DNA of 64,000 nucleotides from Rubrobacter calidifluminis (GTDB lineage: Bacteria > Actinomycetota > Rubrobacteria > Rubrobacterales > Rubrobacteraceae): positions 89,818 to 153,817 of the forward strand of contig NZ_JAQKGV010000006.1 of NCBI RefSeq assembly GCF_028617075.1, written 5' to 3'. Below are positions 57,557 to 64,000 of the stretch, one piece after another. The position numbers and the translations under genes were made by a program. Every line of letters begins with the position of its first letter. Within the stretch, counting starts at the first letter, position 1. The notes under the pieces were generated by a model. That model saw nothing but the letters and a program-made list of their open reading frames with translations. It was not told where the DNA came from and ran no database searches.

Positions 57557-58288
57557 CTAGTCCTCCTTGACTGCCCGCTGCACGCTCTCCTGGCGGGGCC
57601 TGGCCTCGAAGCGGTAGCCGAGCCCCCGGGCCGTGTGAATATACTCGTAGGAAGAACTCTTGCCGAGTGCCGCCCTGACCCTCCGGATGTGCACGTCTAT
57701 CGTGCGTGATGAGCCCACCCCGGCGTGCCCCCAGACCTCCTTGGCCAGTTCCTCCCGGCTCTTGAGCTCTCCAGGGGAGGCCGCGAGAGCCGCCAGGAGC
57801 TCAAACTCCTTGAGCCTGAGCGAGACCGGCTCGCCGGCCACCTTGGCGATGAAGTTCTTCGTGTCGAGCTGCAGGTCTCCGGCTTCGATGATCCTGCCCC
57901 GGCTGCCGATGACACCGCTGCGCTTGAGGTGTGCGTTTATCCGGGCCAGAAGCTCCTTCATCCCGAAGGGCTTGGTGACGTAGTCGTCCGCTCCGGCCTC
58001 GAAACCTTTGACCTTGTCCCGCTCGGCGTCCTTTGCGGTGACCATGACGATGACCACCTCTTCGTCCTCCTCCCGGATCCTGCGGCACACGTTTATCCCA
58101 GACTCCCCGGGGAGCATGATGTCCAGCAGGATCAGGTCCGGACGGCGGCTTCTGGCCAGCTTGAGCGCCTCGGCCCCGGTCATCGCCTTGCTTACGGAGT
58201 AGCCGGCCCGCGCCAGGTTGTACGCGAGCGTGTCGAGGATGACCCGGTCGTCCTCCACCACGAGGATCTCTGCCTTCTTCTCAGCCAA
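57557..58288 (-). CDS. OmpR/PhoB-type response regulator
   Basis: This 243-residue protein has a receiver with VVEDD, phospho-Asp in ILLDIMLPGESG, Thr in MVTAKDAE and Lys in DDYVTKPFGM. The winged helix has SREELAKEVWGHAG and SRTIDVHIRRVRAAL. It is full-length and canonical, most like PhoP/RegX3, and pairs with the next gene (soluble kinase). A phosphate-starvation role is only a guess by resemblance; no pst genes are near. TTG 58288 follows AGGAGCAGG. Confidence 0.93.
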   Translation of the reverse strand: MAEKKAEILVVEDDRVILDTLAYNLARAGYSVSKAMTGAEALKLARSRRPDLILLDIMLPGESGINVCRRIREEDEEVVIVMVTAKDAERDKVKGFEAGADDYVTKPFGMKELLARINAHLKRSGVIGSRGRIIEAGDLQLDTKNFIAKVAGEPVSLRLKEFELLAALAASPGELKSREELAKEVWGHAGVGSSRTIDVHIRRVRAALGKSSSYEYIHTARGLGYRFEARPRQESVQRAVKED

Positions 58289-58461
58289 GCGTCCTGCTCC
58301 TGTTCGGATGGCATAGCGGAAAACGTATGCTACGAAAAGAAAGTATAAACCGTGGTCGCATCCTCTTCACGATCCTTCTGGAAGACGTCATCTCGGTGGG
58401 GATAAAATGGCGCCGGGCCGCGGAAACGACCGGAACCACCTGAAAGGAGATCCGAAGCCCC

Positions 58462-59457
58462 TTGGAGATATCCACACAGATACTGACGGTACACACCAGG
58501 GAGACTTTCGCCATCGCCCGCAGCTCCTCGGACACCTTCCGGCGGGCTGTGCTGCGCCTGGAGGAAGACGGGATGGTGGGGCTCGGCGAGGCGGCCTCGA
58601 CCGGCTACTACGGCCAGGACCCCGATGCTGACCGTGCCGCCCTGGAGTCCGTGCGTGTGGAGGATCCCTGGGACATAGAGGGAACGCTCCGGCTCAACGA
58701 AGACCTCTCCGCGAGCGCGCTCGCCGCCCTGGACGCCGCGCTGCACGATCTGGCGGCGAAACGCCTCAGAATCCCGGTCTGGAGGCTCCTGGGGCTCTCC
58801 CGGCCGCGCCCGGCGAGCGCCTACACCCTGGCGATAGCGGACAGGGAGACCACGCTCTCCAGGGCCCACTCCCGGGCGGGGTACCCGATCTTCAAGGTGA
58901 AGCTCGGCGGCTGGCGGGACATCGAGACGCTGCGGGCCCTCTCCGGGGAGACGGAGGCGGAGATCTGGGCGGACGCCAACGAGGCCTTCCCGCCGGAGGA
59001 GGCCGTTGAAGCCGTGCGGGAGCTCAGGGAGATCGGGGTGGCCATGATCGAGCAGCCGGTCGCCGCCTCTGAGGGCAGGGAGGCCCTCGAAGAGGTGACC
59101 CGGGCGGCCTACCCGGTCCCCGTGATCGCGGACGAGAGCGCGCTCGTCGCCGCCGACGTCCCGCCCCTCGTCGGGTGCGTCTCGGGGGTCAACGTCAAGC
59201 TCGCCAAGTGCGGCGGCATCCGCAGGGCGCTCGAGATGATCCACACCGCCCGCGCCTGCGGCATGCGGGTGATGGTCGGCTGCATGGTCGAGACCTCGCT
59301 CGGCATATCCGCGGCGGCCCAGTTCTCCGGGCTCGTGGACTACGTGGACCTCGACGGGCCGATGCTCCTCGCCGACGACCCCTTCGAGGGGCTCGTGTTC
59401 GAGAGGGGGCGTCTGATCGTCCCGGATGTGCCGGGGCTCGGGGTGGAGCTCCGATGA
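58462..59457 (+). CDS. Enolase-superfamily epimerase, candidate N-acetyl-D-glutamate racemase (DgcA-like)
   Basis: This 331-residue muconate-lactonizing/dipeptide-epimerase type enzyme has the KxK base in FKVKLGG, metal ligands in WADANEAF, IEQPVA and IADES, the second lysine in VNVKLAKCGG, and CMVETS. By sequence alone it would be called L-Ala-D/L-Glu epimerase. Its tight coupling (ATGA overlap) to a DUF1611 gene matches the DgcA-DgcN pair, which racemises N-acetyl-D-glutamate. TTG 58462 follows AAAGGAGA. It is divergent from the PhoB-like regulator. Confidence 0.88.
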   Translation: MEISTQILTVHTRETFAIARSSSDTFRRAVLRLEEDGMVGLGEAASTGYYGQDPDADRAALESVRVEDPWDIEGTLRLNEDLSASALAALDAALHDLAAKRLRIPVWRLLGLSRPRPASAYTLAIADRETTLSRAHSRAGYPIFKVKLGGWRDIETLRALSGETEAEIWADANEAFPPEEAVEAVRELREIGVAMIEQPVAASEGREALEEVTRAAYPVPVIADESALVAADVPPLVGCVSGVNVKLAKCGGIRRALEMIHTARACGMRVMVGCMVETSLGISAAAQFSGLVDYVDLDGPMLLADDPFEGLVFERGRLIVPDVPGLGVELR

Positions 59458-60506
59458 GGCTGCGTCGGGAGCAAAGGAAGCGCCGCTACGCCCTCTTCGC
59501 CGAGGGCTGCTTCACCGACCGGCACGCGAAGACCGCCCATGGCGTTTTGCGCTACGGTTCGGACGAGGTCGTCTGCGTCGTCGACTCCACGCTCGCCGGG
59601 AGGCGGGTGCTCGAGGTGCTGCCCGACGCCCGGCGCGACGCCCCGATAGTCGCCTCGATCCGCGAGGCGCTCGAGCTCTCTCCGACCTCGGTCCTCGTCG
59701 GGCTCGCCCCGGCGGGGGGGAGGCTGCCTGAGGAGTGGATGGAGAGCCTGAAGGAGGCCGCTGCGGCCGGGGTCGAGATCGTGAGCGGGCTGCACCAGCG
59801 CCTCGGCCGGGAGCTCCCCGGGGCAAAGGTCTGGGACGTGCGCGAGCCCCCAGAGGACATCCCGCTCTTCTCCGGCGAGGGCTTCTCGGTCGAGCCGAAG
59901 GTCGCGCTCACCGTGGGCACCGATGCCGCGGTCGGCAAGATGACCGCGACGCTTGAGGTCGAGCGGGCCGCGAGGGAGGCCGGGGTGAAGACCGAGTTCG
60001 CCGCGACGGGACAGACGGGGATCGTCGTCTCCGGATGGGGGATCTGCGTCGATGCGGTCGTCGCGGACTTCATCGCCGGCGCCGCCGAGCAGCTCGTGCT
60101 CGAGGCCGCGAGAAGCGACCCCGACCTGATCCTGGTCGAAGGTCAAGGTTCGCTCGCGCACCCGGCCTACTCGGGGGTCACTTTAGGGCTTCTGCACGGC
60201 TCGTGCCCGGACTGCCTGATCCTCTGCGCCGACCTCTCGGGCGGGGAGATAGTCCCCGGCGTCCCGCGGCCGGAGGTCTCGCGCGCGGCGCGGCTCTACG
60301 AGGAGGTCGCCGCGCTGGTCAAGCCTGCCCCCGTCGTCGCCATAAGCGCCAATACCTCTGCTCTCTCCAAGAGAGAGGCTAAAGAAGCGCTCGGTGCTCT
60401 CTCGGACGAGACCGGGCTTCCGGCCGCCGATCCGCTGAGGTGGTCCGCCGCGCCGATCCTCGAGGCCGTCCTCGCGGCGCCGAAGACTAAGGCTATCGGG
60501 CTGTGA
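59454..60506 (+). CDS. DUF1611 protein, candidate D-glutamate N-acetyltransferase (DgcN-like)
   Basis: This 350-residue protein has an N-terminal Rossmann-like region (VVCVVDSTLAGRRVLEVLPD) and a C-terminal P-loop domain with VGTDAAVGKMTATLE near 162 and LILVEGQGSLAHPAYSG near 225, typical of DUF1611. DgcN, a DUF1611 member, was reported to acetylate D-glutamate before DgcA racemises it. ATG 59454 overlaps the stop of the epimerase gene. Its end overlaps the convergent methyltransferase by 14 bp. The assignment rests on family plus neighbour. Confidence 0.85.
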   Translation: MRLRREQRKRRYALFAEGCFTDRHAKTAHGVLRYGSDEVVCVVDSTLAGRRVLEVLPDARRDAPIVASIREALELSPTSVLVGLAPAGGRLPEEWMESLKEAAAAGVEIVSGLHQRLGRELPGAKVWDVREPPEDIPLFSGEGFSVEPKVALTVGTDAAVGKMTATLEVERAAREAGVKTEFAATGQTGIVVSGWGICVDAVVADFIAGAAEQLVLEAARSDPDLILVEGQGSLAHPAYSGVTLGLLHGSCPDCLILCADLSGGEIVPGVPRPEVSRAARLYEEVAALVKPAPVVAISANTSALSKREAKEALGALSDETGLPAADPLRWSAAPILEAVLAAPKTKAIGL

Positions 60507-61173
60507 AGCGGGCCAGATAGGCGCCCCTGCCCCCGAGCTGCCGCTCGAATCGCAGACCCGCTCCCTCGGCGCGGCGGCGGAGGGCGTCGGGAGGGACCAT
60601 GTGCGGGTCGGGTAGCGACTCGCCGATCACGAGGCGCCCGCCGGGTTTGAGAACCCGGTGCAGCTCTTGCAGGACCGCCTCCTGGTCCGGGACCTCGCCG
60701 AGCACCGCCACCATGTAGGCTCCGTCGAAGGTGTCGTCGCCGTAGGGAAGGGAGCGCGCGTCTCCGCAGCCGGCGACGATGTTGTCGATCCCCCGCTCCC
60801 GGGCCGCACGCAGCGTATGGTCGAGCATCCGCTGCTGGACGTCGAGCGCGTGGAGGGTACCGCCTGGTTTCAAGAGTCCGGCGACATCGAGCGTGTAGTA
60901 CCCCGTTCCCGGACCCACCTCCAGCAGCCTTTCGCCGGGCCTGGGATCGAGTAGAAGGCGCAGCCGGTCTCTGTCGACGAAGGGGCGGGGGAGCTTCAGC
61001 ACGAGACGACCCAGCCCGTAGGAGAACTCCGAAGGATGTCTGCGCGCCCGGATTACGCCCGCCAGGATCGCAGCGCCCATCAGGAAGGCGAGAGCAGGCA
61101 GCGCGGACCTGCGAAACCTTCTGACCTCCTGCCTCCTTTCGGGGTGTGCCGCGTACCGGAGATAATGTAGCAC
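60493..61173 (-). CDS. Membrane-anchored class I SAM methyltransferase
   Basis: This 226-residue protein has an N-terminal hydrophobic helix (about 25-44, PALAFLMGAAILAGVI) after a basic head, followed by a methyltransferase domain with motif I LLEVGPGTGYYTLDVA, motif II LHALDVQQRML and motif IV FDGAYMVAVLGEV. It resembles UbiE/lipid-type methyltransferases; the substrate is unknown, and membrane anchoring suggests a lipid or quinone. GTG 61173. It is divergent from the HNH gene by 33 nt and convergent with the DUF1611 gene. Confidence 0.85.
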   Translation of the reverse strand: MLHYLRYAAHPERRQEVRRFRRSALPALAFLMGAAILAGVIRARRHPSEFSYGLGRLVLKLPRPFVDRDRLRLLLDPRPGERLLEVGPGTGYYTLDVAGLLKPGGTLHALDVQQRMLDHTLRAARERGIDNIVAGCGDARSLPYGDDTFDGAYMVAVLGEVPDQEAVLQELHRVLKPGGRLVIGESLPDPHMVPPDALRRRAEGAGLRFERQLGGRGAYLARFTAR

Positions 61174-61193
61174 GAGCCGGTAGTGGGGTATGC

Positions 61194-61199
61194 TAGAAT
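61194..61199 (+). promoter_or_regulatory. -10 box giving a leaderless HNH mRNA
   Basis: TAGAAT ends 7 nt before GTG 61207, placing transcription start at the start codon itself. No ribosome site lies between. Confidence 0.55.
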
Positions 61200-61206
61200 A
61201 CTATTC

Positions 61207-61758
61207 GTGGCGCGGTGCCTGACCCTGAACGCCAGCTACGAGCCGCTGGCCCTCGTGCCCGTCAAGAGGGCCATCATCCTCGTGGTCTCGGAGAAGGCCG
61301 AGATAGTCGAGGCATCTCTGGAGCGCAAGTTCCGCTCGGAGAAGAGCGAGTATCCCTACCCGCTGGTCATACGCCTCGTGAAGTTCGTCGAGATCCCGCG
61401 CCGCCTGCGCAGGCACGTCACCAACGCCGTCCTCTTCGCGCGCGACGGGTACCGCTGCCAGTACTGCGGCCGGCACAGGAAGGAGCTGGGCCGCGGGGAG
61501 CGGCTGACCAGGGATCACGTCAAGCCCCTCTCGCGCGGCGGGGGGAACACCTGGGACAACGTGGTGGCTGCCTGCACCAAATGCAACGCCAGGAAGGGCA
61601 ACAAGCTCCCGATGGAGTGCGGGATGTACCCCAGGAGCACCCCCAAGGAGCCGCGGTACGTGGTCATGGTGTGGTACTCGCGGGAACTCAACAGCGTCCA
61701 GCGGCGCTACGTCGAGCAGTTCTACGGGGAGCGCCTCTCCGAAGAAGCGGCCCTCTGA
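61207..61758 (+). CDS. HNH endonuclease
   Basis: This 183-residue protein has an HNH/zinc-finger core. CQYCG and CTKCN are the two zinc knuckles, with RDHVKPLSRGGGNTWDNVV between them carrying the catalytic His and Asn. The N-terminal half (LNASYEPLALVPVKRAI) is the conserved domain of the stand-alone HNH family common in actinobacteria and cyanobacteria. The biological role is not known; it is probably a nicking-type nuclease in DNA repair or defence. GTG 61207 is chosen over 61183 because of the adjacent -10 box. Confidence 0.9.
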   Translation: MARCLTLNASYEPLALVPVKRAIILVVSEKAEIVEASLERKFRSEKSEYPYPLVIRLVKFVEIPRRLRRHVTNAVLFARDGYRCQYCGRHRKELGRGERLTRDHVKPLSRGGGNTWDNVVAACTKCNARKGNKLPMECGMYPRSTPKEPRYVVMVWYSRELNSVQRRYVEQFYGERLSEEAAL

Positions 61759-61782
61759 GGGAGGGGCATCTGGTGGCTGCTG

Positions 61783-61788
61783 TATAAT
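61783..61788 (+). promoter_or_regulatory. -10 box of the MoxR operon
   Basis: Consensus TATAAT, 39 nt before TTG 61828, preceded by TG. The start would be near 61795, leaving a short 33-nt leader. No clear -35 is seen. Confidence 0.5.
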
Positions 61789-61827
61789 CTCTCCCGTGTT
61801 ATCCCTAGATATTGTGGCGGGGTTCTC

Positions 61828-62781
61828 TTGGACTACGAGGCGTTCGCCGGGAGAGTAGAACGTATAGTAGAGAGCGTCGAGCGTGCCGTAAGCGGCAAGC
61901 GATCCAACGTAGAGCTGGCGGTGGCGGCGCTGCTCGCCGGTGGACACGTCCTGATAGAGGACGTGCCTGGCGTGGGAAAGACGCTCCTGGCCAAGTCACT
62001 GGCCCGGGCGATTCGGGGCACCTTCCGCAGGATACAGTTCACGCCGGACCTCCTGCCGACCGACGTGACCGGGCTCAACGTCTACAACCAGGCGACCGGC
62101 AGCTTCGATTTCCGGGCCGGACCGGTCTTCGCCAACGTACTGCTCGCCGATGAGATAAACCGTGCCTCGCCCAAGACCCAGAGCGCCCTGCTTGAGGCTA
62201 TGGAGGAGAGGTCGGTGACCGTGGACGGCAGGACGCGCAAGCTGCCCGAGCCATTCGGAGTGCTGGCGACCCAGAACCCGATCGAGCACGAGGGTACCTA
62301 TCCGCTGCCGCACGCGGAGCTCGACCGCTTCATGGTGAAGATGGAGCTCGGCTACCCCGACGAGGAGGCCGAACGCAGGATGCTCCGGCTCTCCGGAGAT
62401 CCGGTGATGGAGGTGGAGCCGGTGGTGGGCCCGGAGGAGGTCTTGCAGATGCGGCGCATGGTCGAGGCGGTGCACGCGAGCGAGGCCGTGCTGCGCTACG
62501 TGGTCTCCGTGACTTCGGCCACCCGCGAGCACGAATCCACCCACCTGGGTGCCTCACCGAGGGCGAGCAGGATGCTGCTCGCGGCGGCCCGGGCCCGGGC
62601 GGCCTGCCTCGGGCGCTCCTATTGCATCCCGGACGACGTGAAGGAGATGGCACAGAGCGTGCTCGGGCACAGGATCATCCCCGTCTCCTCCCGGGTGAAC
62701 GGGTACGGTGGGGTGGAGGGCGTGAGCCGGGCCATAGTCGAAGACGTACTCCGCTCGGTGCCGGTGACCGAGGCGGTGTAG
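61828..62781 (+). CDS. MoxR-family AAA+ ATPase
   Basis: This 317-residue MoxR ATPase has Walker A EDVPGVGKTLLAKSLA, the MoxR loop FTPDLLPTDVTG, Walker B LLADEINRASPKTQSALLEA, sensor 1 ATQNPIEHEGTYPLPHAELD and the C-terminal lid with SPRASRMLLAAARA. MoxR proteins act as chaperones to mature VWA and DUF58 partner proteins. TTG 61828. The DUF58 gene follows 8 nt later, the standard partner. Confidence 0.95.
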   Translation: MDYEAFAGRVERIVESVERAVSGKRSNVELAVAALLAGGHVLIEDVPGVGKTLLAKSLARAIRGTFRRIQFTPDLLPTDVTGLNVYNQATGSFDFRAGPVFANVLLADEINRASPKTQSALLEAMEERSVTVDGRTRKLPEPFGVLATQNPIEHEGTYPLPHAELDRFMVKMELGYPDEEAERRMLRLSGDPVMEVEPVVGPEEVLQMRRMVEAVHASEAVLRYVVSVTSATREHESTHLGASPRASRMLLAAARARAACLGRSYCIPDDVKEMAQSVLGHRIIPVSSRVNGYGGVEGVSRAIVEDVLRSVPVTEAV

Positions 62782-62789
62782 GGGGAGGG

Positions 62790-64000
62790 GTGCCGGCCGG
62801 GAGGGAGAGGGCGAGGCCTTCGGTGCGCCCCACGGCCCGCGGCTGGCAGGCGCTCGTTGCGGGCGGGACGGTCCTGGGGCTCGCGGTGACCTTCGGGACC
62901 ACCCAGCTCTTCCAGCTCGCCTACGCCCTCCTCGCCGTGCTGCTCGCGGGTCTGCTGACCGGGCTCTGGGGGGGTGCCAGCCTGCGCTACCTCCGCGCGC
63001 TCCCGGCCGGGGGGAGCTTCGTTGCCGGTCGTACGGCGCGTGTCGGGTTGCTGGTAGAGGGTGGGCGTAAGGCCTGGTATCGGGTCGTGGAGGTAAGAGA
63101 CCTCCTGCCGGAGAGGAAGGTCTTCAGGTGGGAGAACGGGGACGGTGGCCGGCTCGAGGTGGATGTGACCTTCGGCCGGCGTGGGATATACCGGCTGGGA
63201 CCGGCGGAGGTGGTCTCAGAGGACCTCTTCGGGATGCTGCGCTTTTCCTGGAGATTTACTGCAGGCGGCGAGGTGGTCGTTTACCCGCGGACGTGGGAGG
63301 TGCCGGGTGTGCTCCTCGAGGGTGATGATGGTGGGGGGCCGGCCCACCCGCGGCGGACGAGCCCCGGGGGCGAGTTCACCGGGCTCAGGGAGTACCGGGC
63401 CGGTGACGATCTGCGGCATGTGTCCTGGAAGAGCCTGGCCAAGACCGGTGAGCTCTACGTGAGGGAGTTCTCGGAACTTGTGCCCGCCCGCTACACGGTG
63501 GCCCTGGACCTGCAGCGACGCGGGTTGCGGGCGCCGGAGCGGGAGGTGGAGGATGCGATCTCCACGGCGGCCTCCGTCGCTGCAGCCCTGCACGCGATGG
63601 GGTCTCCGTTCAGGCTGCTCTGCAACGATGGGCGGGCCTCCCGCACGGGTTTTGGTACCCCGTACGAGGGACACATGAGGCTTCTGGCCGGGGTGGTGGC
63701 CGATGGATCGAAGCCTCTCTCCTCCTTCCTGGCCTCGGGGGAACGGGAGCCGGGGGACGGCGTGATAGTCGTCTCGCGTGGCGGGGATGATGGGCTCGCT
63801 GCCTGTGTGGGCCGGCTCAGGGCCTCTGGCATCTACGTCGCGGTCATCGTGCTGGCGGGGTACGGTTGCCCGCGCTCCGGCGGGGTCAGGGCGATGAGGC
63901 ACGAGGAGGGGGTCGAAGGTCGCGTGGCCGAGCTCGAGGCCGCCGGCGCCAGGGTGTTCCTGCTGCGCCGGGAGGAGGGTGGGGTGGGCCTCGTCGGGAC
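62790..64000 (+). CDS. DUF58 domain membrane protein (3' end outside window)
   Basis: The frame is open to the right edge. Two adjacent hydrophobic segments lie near residues 25-60 (LVAGGTVLGLAVTF, then LAYALLAVLLAGLL), then a beta-rich extracytoplasmic or cytosolic part. The DUF58 signature GEFTGLREYRAGDDLRHVSW, followed by KSLAKTGELYVREF, sits near residue 200, and a VWA-like fold follows. It is the usual partner of MoxR. GTG 62790 directly follows a G-rich stretch; GTG 62823 is an alternative. Transglutaminase-like genes often follow in such operons but would lie outside the window. Confidence 0.9.
   Translation, partial: MPAGRERARPSVRPTARGWQALVAGGTVLGLAVTFGTTQLFQLAYALLAVLLAGLLTGLWGGASLRYLRALPAGGSFVAGRTARVGLLVEGGRKAWYRVVEVRDLLPERKVFRWENGDGGRLEVDVTFGRRGIYRLGPAEVVSEDLFGMLRFSWRFTAGGEVVVYPRTWEVPGVLLEGDDGGGPAHPRRTSPGGEFTGLREYRAGDDLRHVSWKSLAKTGELYVREFSELVPARYTVALDLQRRGLRAPEREVEDAISTAASVAAALHAMGSPFRLLCNDGRASRTGFGTPYEGHMRLLAGVVADGSKPLSSFLASGEREPGDGVIVVSRGGDDGLAACVGRLRASGIYVAVIVLAGYGCPRSGGVRAMRHEEGVEGRVAELEAAGARVFLLRREEGGVGLVG

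Overview
The window is GC-rich, densely coded DNA with many GTG and TTG starts, overlapping ATGA/TTGA gene junctions and little intergenic space. The gene content suggests a thermophilic or stress-tolerant, deep-branching actinobacterium of the Rubrobacter type. The clues are a mannosylglycerate-hydrolase-like glycosidase at the left edge, an Asp23/AmaP/CsbD/GlsB envelope-stress cluster, an actinobacterial-type 7Fe ferredoxin, a class E-like sortase and a SenX3/RegX3-like pair. The genus assignment is inference. I see no transposases, prophage genes, CRISPR arrays or rRNA. Two tRNAs are present, Ile-GAT and Arg-ACG.

Layout, left part. 1-8 kb: partial glycoside hydrolase, PEP-mutase/isocitrate-lyase family enzyme, leucine-type dehydrogenase, an unknown protein, bifunctional nuclease, tRNA-Ile, a TIM-barrel isomerase/epimerase and a polytopic GT-C-like membrane protein. 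8-10.4 kb: a large GT2 polysaccharide synthase whose N-terminus carries a complete c-di-GMP-binding MshEN motif pair. 10.5-13.5 kb: a leftward envelope-stress operon with a possible sigma-B-type promoter. 14-15.7 kb: ECF sigma factor, zinc-less anti-sigma candidate and MscS-like channel. 16-18 kb: a secreted protein and a Bcr/CflA exporter. 18.3-23.9 kb: a rightward organosulfur operon (SfnG-like and SsuD-like FMNH2 monooxygenases, two flavin reductases, an FAD/NAD(P) protein, one unknown and an orphan EF-Ts-type UBA domain), closed by a perfect 17-bp hairpin. 24-30 kb: APC permease, MHS-type MFS transporter with a striking operator, SDR and an orphan NarL-type regulator.

Middle and right part. 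30-33 kb: a second exopolysaccharide locus, with a GT2 synthase and an LPETG microprotein divergent from a Tat-exported GH26-like glycosidase. That glycosidase lies behind a c-di-GMP-I riboswitch with a visible Shine-Dalgarno-sequestering hairpin. 33-44 kb: housekeeping and regulation (tRNA-Arg, degenerate response regulator, phosphoribosyltransferase, sugar nucleotidyltransferase, murB, thiI-rhodanese, NYN protein, STAS protein, CCA-adding-type enzyme with an inserted zinc ribbon, sulfurtransferase, sortase, SDR, Crp/Fnr regulator and ferredoxin). 45.4-51.8 kb: a TPP-riboswitch thiamine operon (thiT, thiD, thiM, DUF2071, thiE, double-Nudix, thiL) facing tenA. 51.8-58.3 kb: GST, a giant six-PAS hybrid kinase and a PhoR/PhoB-like pair. 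58.5-60.5 kb: a dipeptide-epimerase-like enolase coupled to a DUF1611 protein, matching the DgcA/DgcN D-glutamate pathway. 60.5-64 kb: methyltransferase, HNH endonuclease, MoxR ATPase and a DUF58 protein cut by the right edge.

The most notable theme is c-di-GMP. Two separate polysaccharide loci about 22 kb apart appear to respond to it, one through a protein domain (MshEN fused to GT2) and one through RNA (c-di-GMP-I riboswitch before a glycosidase). No GGDEF or EAL enzyme lies in the window. A second theme is unexplained members of well-known operons: DUF2071 and a tandem Nudix protein in the thiamine operon, and an orphan TS-N/UBA protein plus an unknown 101-residue protein in the organosulfur operon.
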